From contig NZ_CP011477.1 in assembly GCF_001010805.1 (NCBI RefSeq), forward strand, positions 372,001 through 436,000: a DNA stretch of 64,000 bases, in the 5' to 3' direction. The notes beneath the pieces are model-generated. The model did no database searches. It saw nothing but the letters and a program-made list of their open reading frames with translations, and was not told where the DNA came from. Origin of the DNA: Spongiibacter sp. IMCC21906. GTDB lineage: Bacteria > Pseudomonadota > Gammaproteobacteria > Pseudomonadales > Spongiibacteraceae. The position numbers and the translations under genes are program-made. Positions 16,786 through 25,280 of this stretch are shown here, piece after piece. Positions within the stretch are counted from its first letter, which is position 1. Each line of letters starts with the position of its first letter.

Positions 16786-18456
16786 ATGCAATACAAAACC
16801 CTCGATGCGCAACTAAGTGTATCTGGACAAGTCAATGCAGATGATGTTGCAGCTCTTGCCAAGCTGGGAGTGAAAACCCTGATCTGTAACCGCCCCGACG
16901 GAGAGGCTGTAGATCAAATAGGCTTTGAAGACATTGCCCGGGTCGCCGCTGAACACCATATGAGCTGCCACTACCTGCCCGTTCAGTCTGGCCAGGTCCA
17001 AGACGACGAGGCAGCCCATTTTGGCACATTACTGGCCACCAACCCTGGTCCGATTCACGCCTATTGCCGCAGTGGTATGCGCTCTACCACTCTATGGGCG
17101 CTGAGCCAAAGTCAACAGCGACCGTTAAGTGAAATCAGCAATATGGCCAAACAGGCGGGTTACGACATCCACGGCCTGGCCACCCGCATCGCCAGCCATG
17201 GCAACAACTTTGGCAACCATGTTTTGGGGAGTTTTGATGTAGTCATTGTGGGTGGTGGCGCAGCTGGCATCGCTACCGCATCCAGTATTTTGGCTCGCCA
17301 ACACAATATCTCTGTCGCCATTATCGATCCGGCAGATGTTCACTATTACCAGCCCGGCTGGACCTTTGTCGGCGCGGGCATTTTCAGCCCCAGCCAAACC
17401 GCCAAAACCATGGCGTCGTTGATCCCCAAAAATGTCGAATGGATTAAAGCGGGCGTTGCCGCCTTTGACCCTGACCGAAACAGTGTTGTTTTAGAAGGTT
17501 GCCGTTTAATAAGCTACAAACGGCTTGTTGTTGCGCCGGGTTTAAAGCTGGATTGGGCCGGTATTGAAGGGCTGCCAGAGACCTTGGGACGCAACGGTGT
17601 TACCTCCAACTATCGCTTTGATCTAGCGCCATACACATGGGAGCTTGTGCAAAACCTGCGGGAAGGACGGGCGCTGTTTACCCAACCCCCGATGCCCATT
17701 AAATGTGCTGGCGCGCCACAAAAAGCCATGTACCTCTCTGCGGATTATTGGTATCGCAATCATCGCTTGAACAATATCAATCTGGCTTTTTATAACGCGG
17801 GGCCAGTGCTGTTTGGGGTGGCCGATTATGTGCCTGCTTTAATGAAATATGTTGAAAAATATCAGGCCCAACTTAATTTCAGTCATAAGCTGGTCAAAAT
17901 TGACGGCGAGACCAAAACCGCCTGGTTTGAAGTTGCAAAAGATAATGCCGAACCAGAATTAGTCTGCCGTGAATTCGATATGATTCATGTATGCCCACCC
18001 CAAGCAGCACCTGATTTTATTCGTGTCAGTCCATTGGCAGATGCCGCAGGCTGGGTCGATGTCGACCAGCACACCCTGCGGCATCTGCACTATGACAACA
18101 TTTGGTCGCTGGGCGATGTCATGAATGCTCCCAATGCCAAAACTGCCGCTGCGGCACGCAAACAAGCGCCGATAGTCGCCCACAATGTGTTGGCCGATAT
18201 GGGAATGTCCAAAGGCATTGCCCACTATGATGGTTACGGTTCTTGTCCGCTCACGGTCGAGCGCGGCAAAATCGTGCTGGCTGAATTTGGTTACGGCGGC
18301 AAACTGCTCCCCAGCATGCCTCGCTGGTTGCTTGATGGCACCAAACCCACCCGGCTGGCCTGGCTTCTGAAAGAATCAATGCTGCCACCCATTTACTGGA
18401 AGGCGATGCTACGCGGCAAAGAATGGCTGGTGAAACCGGTTATTGAGGACGCTTGA
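16786..18456 (+). CDS. sqr: DUF442 phosphatase-like domain fused to sulfide:quinone oxidoreductase
   Basis: A 556-residue two-domain protein. Residues about 1-125 are DUF442 (beta-lactamase hydrolase-like, PTP superfamily) with a C-x4-R signature HAYCRSGMRSTTLW, cysteine at 94; such domains are often fused to persulfide dioxygenase or rhodanese units. Residues about 147-556 are a flavoprotein SQR: dinucleotide-binding VVIVGGGAAGIATASSIL, YYQPGWTFVGAG, the redox cysteine in PIKCAGAPQKAMYL (C307), WSLGDVMNAPNAKTAAAARKQAP near the second FAD contact, and C487 in YGSCPLTV. The segments resemble type II (mitochondrial-type) SQR, which oxidises H2S with quinone and loads sulfane sulfur on an acceptor. 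It sits between pdo and sulP, so persulfide could pass directly to the dioxygenase. Confidence 0.93.
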   Translation: MQYKTLDAQLSVSGQVNADDVAALAKLGVKTLICNRPDGEAVDQIGFEDIARVAAEHHMSCHYLPVQSGQVQDDEAAHFGTLLATNPGPIHAYCRSGMRSTTLWALSQSQQRPLSEISNMAKQAGYDIHGLATRIASHGNNFGNHVLGSFDVVIVGGGAAGIATASSILARQHNISVAIIDPADVHYYQPGWTFVGAGIFSPSQTAKTMASLIPKNVEWIKAGVAAFDPDRNSVVLEGCRLISYKRLVVAPGLKLDWAGIEGLPETLGRNGVTSNYRFDLAPYTWELVQNLREGRALFTQPPMPIKCAGAPQKAMYLSADYWYRNHRLNNINLAFYNAGPVLFGVADYVPALMKYVEKYQAQLNFSHKLVKIDGETKTAWFEVAKDNAEPELVCREFDMIHVCPPQAAPDFIRVSPLADAAGWVDVDQHTLRHLHYDNIWSLGDVMNAPNAKTAAAARKQAPIVAHNVLADMGMSKGIAHYDGYGSCPLTVERGKIVLAEFGYGGKLLPSMPRWLLDGTKPTRLAWLLKESMLPPIYWKAMLRGKEWLVKPVIEDA

Positions 18457-18523
18457 TGGCGCCGACAAAACCCACTCACAAGCCAGGCTGCTTATACAGC
18501 CCCTGTACGCTAAAGGACATAAC

Positions 18524-20272
18524 ATGGTGAAAATACTCGCCAGGTATTTCCCCATACTGAGCTGGGGCCAGGAATACAATAAAGCGTCTTTGATCAGCGA
18601 TGGGCTCGCGGCGGTCATTGTCACCATTATGTTAATCCCACAGTCGTTGGCCTATGCGCTGCTAGCCGGCCTGCCAGCCGAAATGGGGCTGTATGCCAGC
18701 ATGCTGCCACTGGTGGCCTACGGTATATTTGGCACCAGCCGCACTTTGTCGGTGGGGCCGGTGGCAGTGGTGTCGTTAATGACCGCCTCTGCGGTGGGGC
18801 AAATCGCCAGTAGCGGCGATGTGAGCTATATGGCAGCAGCCATGTTGTTGGCGCTGATGTCGGGATTTTTTCTGCTGGCTATGGGACTGTTAAAAGCCGG
18901 ATTTTTGGCCAATTTTTTATCTCATCCTGTCATTGCAGGCTTTATTACTGCCTCGGGAATAATTATTGCCTTTAGTCAGCTCAAACATATTTTGGGCGTC
19001 AATGCCCAGGGCGAAAACCTGCTGCAATTGTTAATCAGTCTGTTTTCTCAGCTCCAATATACAAACCTGAGCACTTTGGCAGTGGGCTTGCCGGTACTGG
19101 TTTTTTTATTTTGGGTACGCAGTGGTCTCAAGGCACTGCTGCTTACCCTAGGCATGACGGAATTCAGCGCCAGCATGCTGGCCAAAACCGGTCCCGTGGT
19201 TGGGGTCATTGCGACCAGTGTCGCTGCTTACGGTTTTGAGCTGGGCAATCAAGGCGTCGCGTTGGTGGGCCAGGTTCCGGTTGGCCTGCCCGAATTGCAG
19301 CTTCCCGCCATGGACAACCCCGCCTGGAAACATCTGCTGATCTCAGCCATTTTTATTTCGATTATCGGCTTTGTTGAGTCGGTCTCTGTGGGGCATACCT
19401 TGGCCGCCAAACGTCGCCAAAAAATTTCACCGGATCAAGAGTTGATTGGTTTGGGCGCGGCCAATATCGCGTCATCCCTGTCGGGCGGTTATCCGGTTAC
19501 TGGTGGCTTTGCCCGCTCCGTGGTTAATTTTGATGCCGGTGCCGTCACCCCGGCAGCGGGGATCTTTACCGCCGTGGGCATTGCCCTCGCCGCCATTTTT
19601 TTCACCCCTTATTTAGCCTATTTACCAACGGCAACACTGGCGGCCACCATTATTGTCGCCGTGTTGTCACTGGTGGATTTTTCAATACTGAAAAAAACCT
19701 GGTCTTATGCCAAATCCGACTTTATTGCCGTCACCACCACCCTATTGGTAACGCTGATTTTTGGTGTAGAAATCGGGGTTGCCTGCGGGGTATTCGCCTC
19801 GCTGGCACTGCATCTGTATAAAACCTCAAAACCCCATATGGCCGTGATAGGCGAAGTGCCCGGCACCGAACATTTCCGCAATATCCATCGTCACAAAGTG
19901 ATTACCCATAGCGATATACTGTCGCTGCGCATAGATGAAAGCCTGTACTTTGCCAACGCCAGTTATATTGAAGACCGCATATATGCTTTGCTGGAACAGC
20001 AGCCAAAAGTAAAACACGTTGTGCTAATGTGCACCGCCGTCAATGAAATTGATTTAAGTGCGCTGGAGGCGTTGGAATCGATCAATATGCGCCTCACTGA
20101 CAGCGATATAAAACTGCATCTATCGGAAATTAAAGGGCCGGTGATGGATATGCTTGAACGCACGCATTTTTTAAGTAAATTAAGCGGTGAGGTGTTTTTA
20201 AGTCATCATCTTGCCGTGAGCAAGCTGGCCGATTCACCCCGTCAAACCCAGCCGCTGAACTGGGAAATTTAA
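18524..20272 (+). CDS. SulP-family anion transporter with STAS domain
   Basis: A 582-residue inner-membrane transporter. It has 10-14 hydrophobic segments with the SulP signatures LIPQSLAYALLAGLPAEMGLYAS and LSVGPVAVVSLMT near the N-terminus, HPVIAGFITASG in the middle and GGYPVTGGFARSVVNFDAGA in the second half. A cytoplasmic STAS domain follows at about 445-560 (ILSLRIDESLYFANASYIEDRI, VVLMCTAVNEIDLSALEAL). SulP proteins move sulfate, bicarbonate or dicarboxylates. In this operon, after SQR and persulfide dioxygenase, export or exchange of sulfite or sulfate is a reasonable guess, since these are the end products. The ATG at 18524 follows AAAGGAC; an upstream TTG frame overlaps sqr and is rejected. 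Confidence 0.9.
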   Translation: MVKILARYFPILSWGQEYNKASLISDGLAAVIVTIMLIPQSLAYALLAGLPAEMGLYASMLPLVAYGIFGTSRTLSVGPVAVVSLMTASAVGQIASSGDVSYMAAAMLLALMSGFFLLAMGLLKAGFLANFLSHPVIAGFITASGIIIAFSQLKHILGVNAQGENLLQLLISLFSQLQYTNLSTLAVGLPVLVFLFWVRSGLKALLLTLGMTEFSASMLAKTGPVVGVIATSVAAYGFELGNQGVALVGQVPVGLPELQLPAMDNPAWKHLLISAIFISIIGFVESVSVGHTLAAKRRQKISPDQELIGLGAANIASSLSGGYPVTGGFARSVVNFDAGAVTPAAGIFTAVGIALAAIFFTPYLAYLPTATLAATIIVAVLSLVDFSILKKTWSYAKSDFIAVTTTLLVTLIFGVEIGVACGVFASLALHLYKTSKPHMAVIGEVPGTEHFRNIHRHKVITHSDILSLRIDESLYFANASYIEDRIYALLEQQPKVKHVVLMCTAVNEIDLSALEALESINMRLTDSDIKLHLSEIKGPVMDMLERTHFLSKLSGEVFLSHHLAVSKLADSPRQTQPLNWEI

Positions 20273-20282
20273 GGAGTCTTTA

Positions 20283-20504
20283 GTGTCAGACCATCAGGAT
20301 AATCAGCCAAAGTCCCAATCTAAGTCAGGGCCACTCACGGTGTTACGCAGTGTTATTTCTGCTGCATTTGGTGTGCGCAACAGCCGTCACCGGGGCAAAG
20401 AAGCCAAGTTTCGCCACTATGTATTAGCAGCCGTTATTTTTGTGGTGCTGTTTTTAATTGTGGTCAATTCCGTAGTGCGACTGGTACTCAGCCAAACCGC
20501 CTAA
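20283..20504 (+). CDS. DUF2970 small membrane protein
   Basis: A 73-residue protein from a GTG start with a strong AAGGAG 8 bases upstream. The N-terminal third is hydrophilic. LTVLRSVISAAFGVRNSRHRGKEAKF matches the DUF2970 core, and one C-terminal transmembrane helix (FVVLFLIVVNSVVRLVL) follows. It starts 10 bases after the SulP stop, so it is the last gene of the pdo operon, though the family also occurs away from sulfur genes. Function unknown. A terminator hairpin overlaps its stop codon. Confidence 0.82.
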   Translation: MSDHQDNQPKSQSKSGPLTVLRSVISAAFGVRNSRHRGKEAKFRHYVLAAVIFVVLFLIVVNSVVRLVLSQTA

Positions 20505-20516
20505 CGCGGTTTTTTA
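20494..20516 (+). terminator. Rho-independent terminator overlapping a stop codon
   Basis: aaaccgc (20494-20500) pairs with gcggttt (20506-20512) around a ctaac loop, followed by more T residues. The TAA stop of the DUF2970 gene lies in the loop, so the hairpin ends the pdo-sqr-sulP operon very compactly. Confidence 0.75.
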
Positions 20517-20561
20517 TCAATACGCCTGATCGAGCCTCAAGCATTTCTGCGTATTGATTGC

Positions 20562-21038
20562 ATGACCCATTCCTCCGCCCAAACGACCCATTCCACCAAC
20601 GAGCTGCTCACCAAACTGTGGCGGCCCACGCTGCTGTGCTGGATGGTTATTAGCTTGGGGCTGTGGTCGGGCTTACCTGCCGGTGGTCTTATCAACATTA
20701 CGCCATGGGTATGCGGGATATTATTAGCATCTGTTGGCGCAAGCCTGTCGGCCATGCTGTGGCCTCTTCGAGAATCAGCCCGCCAAGTCCCAGGGTTTTG
20801 GGCAGTATTGCTATCAGCACTAGCAGCCCCTATTGCTGGTATTGCCTTTGCCCTAGAAGCCAAATCGCTGCTAAGCCTTTACCCCACTATCAAACTGGCA
20901 GGACTGCTGTGGATGATATGCTCGATGGGTGCGGTGTTAACCTTGGTGGTCTGTCGATTTATATTAGCCCTACAACAACCTCAGCGCATCATCGATAAGC
21001 CAACATTACCTACCGGAGAGAGCTTACAAACGGATTGA
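20562..21038 (+). CDS. Hypothetical four-helix membrane protein
   Basis: A 158-residue protein I do not recognise. It has a hydrophilic N-terminus rich in Thr/Ser, four hydrophobic segments (about 25-43, 48-64, 77-98 and 112-137, the last including KLAGLLWMICSMGAVLTLVVC) and a polar C-terminal tail with a QQPQRIIDKPTLP stretch. There is no signal peptide cleavage site or known motif. The Shine-Dalgarno is weak. It lies after the terminator of the sulfide operon and converges with the SLC13 gene 93 bases away. Coding is supported by its clean hydrophobicity pattern; the function is unknown. Confidence 0.6.
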   Translation: MTHSSAQTTHSTNELLTKLWRPTLLCWMVISLGLWSGLPAGGLINITPWVCGILLASVGASLSAMLWPLRESARQVPGFWAVLLSALAAPIAGIAFALEAKSLLSLYPTIKLAGLLWMICSMGAVLTLVVCRFILALQQPQRIIDKPTLPTGESLQTD

Positions 21039-21131
21039 AGGACGGGGGAGGTTAAAACGTAAATCGGGTAAATTGCCGGCAATCCATCGTTCCAACAACA
21101 GCAGTGCCACTCCGATTAGTACGAGCTAGCC

Positions 21132-22577
21132 TTAAGAAACCAGTACCCCCTCCACCACCCACAAACCCAGAAAACTCAACAGTAAAATAGCAAACAGATT
21201 TATCATCAATCCTGCCCGCACCATATCTTTAATACTCACCTGCCCACTGGAAAACACCACCGCATTTGGCGGCGTCGCCACCGGCATCATAAAAGCGCAG
21301 GAGGCTGCCAGGGCAACGGGCACCGCATAAAGTAATGGCGAGTGGCCTTGAGCAACAGCCAAAGCACCCATCAATGGTAAGAAGGCAGCTGTTGTTGCCG
21401 TGTTGGAGCTCAACTCGGTTAGAAAGACAATGACCGCCACCAAACCTAAGATAATAAATAGCATTGGCATAACCGCCAACAAATCTAAGCTTTGGGCAAT
21501 CCATTCAGCCAACCCGCTGCTTTTAATAACCGCCGCCAATGCCAGGCCACCACCAAACAGTATCAGTACGCCCCAAGGCAGACTTTGCAGATCACCCCAT
21601 GTTAGTAAGCGCTTACCTTTTATTCCTGATGGCAAAATAAAAAAAGCGACGGCGGCGATAATCGCAATAACCGTATCGTTTAATCCCGGCAAGTATTGGC
21701 TTAACAATGGCCGAAGAATCCACGCCGTGGCGGTGAGTAAAAACACCGTCAATACCCGCTGTTCTGCTTTGCTTATGCTGCCCATGTCACTCAGTTCGGT
21801 ATTGAAAAGCTGGTCTGAGCCTTGCGCCTTTAGCGTGGGCAGCGGGCCCCGGCACAGCCACCACCACACAAAGACCAACAAGCACAGGGAGATAGGCAAG
21901 CCGACCAGCATCCATTGCGCAAAGCCAATTTCAATACCGTGGCTGTCTTTAATATACGCCGCCAGCAAGGCATTTGGCGGCGTGCCAATTAAAGTAGCCA
22001 TGCCGCCAATGCTGGCACTATAGGCCACAGCCAATAAAAGGGTTTTACGAAAATTATTGGCCTGGCGGCTATTACCTGAATGATAAGCCAGCACTGACAG
22101 GGCAATGGGTAACATCATCACGCTGGTGGCGGTATTGCTGACCCACATGCTCAAAAAAGCTGTCGCCAGCATAAAGCCAGCAATCTGCGCCCTCGCTTCA
22201 CCTCCAGATCGTTTTAAAATAAACAGCGCAATACGCCGGTGTAAATTCCAGCGCTGCATGGCAATACCCAGCACAAAGCCACCAAAAAACAAAAAGATAA
22301 TCGGGTGCGCGTAAGCCGGTGCCACTTCGGTCAAATCCGCTATACCCAATAACGGGCAAAGGATGAGGGGCAGCAGTGCCGTGGCGGGAATCGGGATTGC
22401 CTCACTGGCCCACCAAACCGCCATCCACAAGCCCATTCCTGCCACCCGCCAAGCGGGGTCCGCCAAACCCGCTGGCGCAGGAAGCAGTAAAGTCACTGAA
22501 AATACTAATGGCCCAAGTAATTGAGGAAACCATGCCATTAATTGTAGGCGCGTAACTTTCATGCTTGAGCCAACCAT
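21132..22577 (-). CDS. SLC13/DASS-family anion:Na+ symporter
   Basis: A 481-residue inner-membrane transporter of the divalent anion:Na+ symporter family. It contains the two repeated binding signatures: FLSMWVSNTATSVMMLPIA with IGTPPNALLAAY in the first half, and FLTELSSNTATTAAFLPLM with PVATPPNAVVFSSG in the second. The SNT motifs coordinate substrate and sodium. Relatives carry C4-dicarboxylates, citrate or sulfate; the sequence does not decide, though the location beside a sulfide-oxidation operon makes a sulfur oxyanion worth considering. The ATG at 22577 was taken; M6 (22562) is an alternative because no clear Shine-Dalgarno precedes either. It is divergent from the DUF2959 gene across 78 bases. 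Confidence 0.88.
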   Translation of the reverse strand: MVGSSMKVTRLQLMAWFPQLLGPLVFSVTLLLPAPAGLADPAWRVAGMGLWMAVWWASEAIPIPATALLPLILCPLLGIADLTEVAPAYAHPIIFLFFGGFVLGIAMQRWNLHRRIALFILKRSGGEARAQIAGFMLATAFLSMWVSNTATSVMMLPIALSVLAYHSGNSRQANNFRKTLLLAVAYSASIGGMATLIGTPPNALLAAYIKDSHGIEIGFAQWMLVGLPISLCLLVFVWWWLCRGPLPTLKAQGSDQLFNTELSDMGSISKAEQRVLTVFLLTATAWILRPLLSQYLPGLNDTVIAIIAAVAFFILPSGIKGKRLLTWGDLQSLPWGVLILFGGGLALAAVIKSSGLAEWIAQSLDLLAVMPMLFIILGLVAVIVFLTELSSNTATTAAFLPLMGALAVAQGHSPLLYAVPVALAASCAFMMPVATPPNAVVFSSGQVSIKDMVRAGLMINLFAILLLSFLGLWVVEGVLVS

Positions 22578-22655
22578 AACAAGGTGATTATTGTTTGCGA
22601 CTGCCGGTCTGCAAGGCTACCATCTTTGCCGTAATCTATTTAAATCGTAGGGCTT

Positions 22656-23297
22656 ATGAATTTTATCCGTATCTGTACAACCGTGTTACTGCTGGGAGGT
22701 CTTATTGGCTGCCAGTCCACTTACTACAACGCCATGGAGAAAGTCGGTGTTCACAAACGCGATATTCTGGTTGATCGCGTAGACGAAGCCAAAGAATCTC
22801 AGGCAGATGCTCAGGTAGAGTTTCAAGACGCCCTCACCCAATTTCGCAGCGTGGTCAATTTTAAGGGCGGCGACCTAGAAGAGCTCTACGACCGCCTCAA
22901 CGGCGAATATGAAGATAGCGTCGAGGCCGCCGAGGAAATCCGCGACCGCATTGATAAAGTCGAATCGGTGGCCGAAGCCCTGTTCGATGAGTGGCAAGAC
23001 GAATTAGAACTCTACAGCAATGCCCGTCTGCGCAACGAGAGCAAAGCCAAATTGGCAGACACTCAACGCCGCTACAAAAGTCTGATCAGCAGCATGCGCA
23101 AGGCCGAAAAAAGCATGGAGCCAGTCCTGTCAGCACTGCAGGATAATGTGCTTTACCTGAAGCACAATCTTAATGCGTCCGCCATTGGCGCCCTGAAAGG
23201 CGAGCTGAACAGCATCGACCGGGACGTCTCTTCGCTGCTTAATGCCATGAACAATGCCATTAAAGAATCGGATAGTTTTATTGCTCAATTGCGTTAG
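22656..23297 (+). CDS. DUF2959 family lipoprotein
   Basis: A 213-residue predicted lipoprotein with N-terminal signal ICTTVLLLGGLIGCQS (lipobox LIGC, cysteine near residue 19). The mature chain is almost wholly helical and highly charged (EEIRDRIDKVESVAEALFDEWQDELELY, KAKLADTQRRYKSLISSMRKAEKSMEPVLSALQD), consistent with long antiparallel coiled coils, and matches DUF2959 from YYNAMEKVGVHKRDILVDRV onward. Function is not established. It has no close partner; a repeat-rich gap follows before the LemA cluster. Confidence 0.85.
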   Translation: MNFIRICTTVLLLGGLIGCQSTYYNAMEKVGVHKRDILVDRVDEAKESQADAQVEFQDALTQFRSVVNFKGGDLEELYDRLNGEYEDSVEAAEEIRDRIDKVESVAEALFDEWQDELELYSNARLRNESKAKLADTQRRYKSLISSMRKAEKSMEPVLSALQDNVLYLKHNLNASAIGALKGELNSIDRDVSSLLNAMNNAIKESDSFIAQLR

Positions 23298-23445
23298 TGA
23301 ACTTGGCGTCGTGTTCGACGTGCTCAAGCAGAATTGCAAATGCGCGTAGAACACACGCCATTCACAAAAGAGTACGCCTGCGTTGTCATTTTCACAGGGG
23401 TTTAGTGACTCCGAGTCCAGAAAATCCAACTCCGCCAGCCACTTA

Positions 23446-23472
23446 CTGGATACCTGCAGACGTGGGTATGAC
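23446..23472. repeat. Degenerate CTGGAT...ATGAC palindrome
   Basis: Bounded by ctggat and atgac, with partly paired atacc and gggtat arms. It is one of two such remnants in the 568-base gap 23298-23865, which contains no convincing gene; the long antisense frame crossing it overlaps two real genes. Confidence 0.4.
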
Positions 23473-23627
23473 TGCGTTTTAAACTTTATGAGCCGGGTCC
23501 TACTCGGCAACATTCGGTTTTCGTTACTTTTTAAGCTCCGATGAAGCAAAACCAGAGTGTTTCCGAACAAACTGTCGACGCAATACCGGGGAGACAAAAA
23601 TCTGGTCGACTCCCTTACATCAAGCTC

Positions 23628-23665
23628 GTCATTCCGAACCCGCTTTACAGCGATCCGGAATCCAG
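23628..23665. repeat. Inverted copy of the CTGGAT...ATGAC palindrome
   Basis: gtcattccg and cggaatccag ends form an inverted repeat (attccg with cggaat) around about 20 bases. On the minus strand it runs CTGGATTCCGG ... GGAATGAC, the same family as 1747-1781 in opposite orientation. Confidence 0.5.
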
Positions 23666-23865
23666 AAAGCCCGGCGACGTCAGTTACTCGCCTTCGCGGC
23701 TCTGACGGGATTGAGACTTTGCTGAATCGAATCTCCACCTCAAATCCAGTCTTGTTGTCATCAATTGTCCAAACCTTGGAAACAATCTCCACAGTCCCCA
23801 CTCTTATAGGTACCATGGTGTAATCGATACTATGGTGGTGCCTTTGGAACGGGAGATTTCCGGCA

Positions 23866-24480
23866 ATGACGACAATGATCACTGGGCGCAAGATGCAACG
23901 CCTCACATTAATCAGTTTTATCCTCAGTATGCTGATACTTAGCGGCTGCGGTATTAACAATATTCCCACCTACGACGAACAAGTAAAATCAGCGTGGGGA
24001 CAGGTCGAAAACCAATACCAGCGCCGAGCGGATCTGGTGCCTAACCTGGTATCAACAGTGAAAGGTTTTGCCGCTCAAGAGAAAGAAACGCTTACCGCCG
24101 TTATTGAAGCGCGCGCCAAAGCCACGTCCATTCAGTTGAATACCGATGATTTGGGCAATGCCGAAAAAATGCAGGCTTTTGATAAAGCCCAGAACAAACT
24201 CAGCGGTGCCTTGAGCCGTTTAATGGTGGTGTCAGAACGCTACCCCGATCTCAAGTCCAACCAGAACTTTCTCGCCCTGCAGTCTCAGCTTGAGGGGACC
24301 GAAAACCGCATCGCGGTGGCTCGCCGGGATTACATTAAGTCTGTGGAGAAGTACAACACCGAGATTCGTACCTTTCCCGGCCGGCTCTGGCACAGCATGA
24401 TGTACAGCGATCTGGAAATTCGCGAAAGCTTTGAAGCCACTACCGAAAACGCCGAACAAGCGCCCAAGGTTGAATTCTAA
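23866..24480 (+). CDS. LemA-family lipoprotein
   Basis: A 204-residue LemA protein. A signal segment LISFILSMLILSGCG has lipobox LSGC, followed by the LemA core: NNIPTYDEQVKSAWGQVENQYQRRADLVPNLVSTVKGFA, then EKETLTAVIEARAKA, LSRLMVVSERYPDLKSNQNFLALQSQLEGTENRIAVARRDY and N-EIRTFPGRLW. These are the most conserved segments of the family and form a long helical bundle. The function of LemA is poorly defined; it is usually paired with TPM-domain proteins, as here, where the next start overlaps the stop (TAATG). ATG 23866 has GGAGA upstream; M10 (23893) is an alternative giving a tighter signal peptide. Confidence 0.9.
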   Translation: MTTMITGRKMQRLTLISFILSMLILSGCGINNIPTYDEQVKSAWGQVENQYQRRADLVPNLVSTVKGFAAQEKETLTAVIEARAKATSIQLNTDDLGNAEKMQAFDKAQNKLSGALSRLMVVSERYPDLKSNQNFLALQSQLEGTENRIAVARRDYIKSVEKYNTEIRTFPGRLWHSMMYSDLEIRESFEATTENAEQAPKVEF

Positions 24481-25226
24481 TGTTTTTTCTCCGTCCCCAG
24501 CTTTGGCTACTCAGCGCATGCATGTTGTTTAGCAGCTTAGCCTTAGCAGAAATCGACTTTCCCAAACTGAGCGGCCGGGTAGTCGATGAAGCGAATATGC
24601 TTTCTACCGCCACTGAGCGCAGCCTGAGTGAAAAGCTTGCCGGTCACGAACGCGCCACCAGCAACCAGCTGGTAGTGGTCACTGTTAATGACCTTCAAGG
24701 CAACAGCATTGAAGACTACGGTTATCAGCTTGGCCGCGAGTGGGGCATCGGCCAAAAAGACCAAAACAACGGCGCACTGCTGATTGTTGCCAAACAGGAG
24801 CGTGAAGTGCGGATAGAGGTGGGTTATGGCCTTGAAGGCCAGTTAACTGACGCCATCAGCTCACAAATTATCTTTCAAATCATCACCCCTGCTTTTCGCC
24901 AAGGTCAGTTCGACACCGGTATCAGCCAAGGCGTAGATGCCATGATTAAAGTGCTGGGCGGAGAGAGCCTCCCAGCCCAAGGCAATGCCAAACAAACAGG
25001 CAAAGCGCCCCCTGCTCTGGGCGGCTTACTGATGCTGTTTGTTGTATTAATGATGCTGGGCGGTGGCGGCCGTGGTGGTCGAGGCTTGCTGGGCGGGTTA
25101 TTGCTAGGCTCCATGCTGGGCGGCAGTCATCGCGGTGGCTTTGGCGGTGGGGGTGGATTTGGCGGAGGCGGCTTCGGTGGAGGAGGCGGCGGTTTCGGCG
25201 GCGGCGGTGCCAGCGGTGGTTGGTAA
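24480..25226 (+). CDS. TPM-domain (YgcG-type) protein with Gly-rich tail
   Basis: A 248-residue protein. It has a signal peptide (LWLLSACMLFSSLALAEID, cleavage near residue 23) and a TPM domain at about 27-160 with FPKLSGRVVDEANML, QLVVVTVNDLQGNSIEDYGYQLGREWGIGQKDQNNGALLIVAK and REVRIEVGYGLEG. A transmembrane helix (about 178-194) follows, and then a Gly/Phe-rich tail (repeats of GGGFGGGG) to the C-terminus. This is the classic partner of LemA. The start overlaps the LemA stop, so the two are translationally coupled. The Gly-rich tail is common in the family and is expected to be disordered. Exact role unknown; proposed links are to membrane or cell-envelope quality control. Confidence 0.9.
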   Translation: MFFLRPQLWLLSACMLFSSLALAEIDFPKLSGRVVDEANMLSTATERSLSEKLAGHERATSNQLVVVTVNDLQGNSIEDYGYQLGREWGIGQKDQNNGALLIVAKQEREVRIEVGYGLEGQLTDAISSQIIFQIITPAFRQGQFDTGISQGVDAMIKVLGGESLPAQGNAKQTGKAPPALGGLLMLFVVLMMLGGGGRGGRGLLGGLLLGSMLGGSHRGGFGGGGGFGGGGFGGGGGGFGGGGASGGW

Positions 25227-25280
25227 GTTCCCCGTGCTTGATCCAAAACACGTCCCCACGGTTTCTATAATGGAGTGCAA

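Noticed and set aside
23130-23969. Long minus-strand open frame (279 codons)
   Set aside because: It runs antisense through the ends of the DUF2959 and LemA genes and across repeat remnants; its translation is Arg/Val/Ile-rich with no family pattern.
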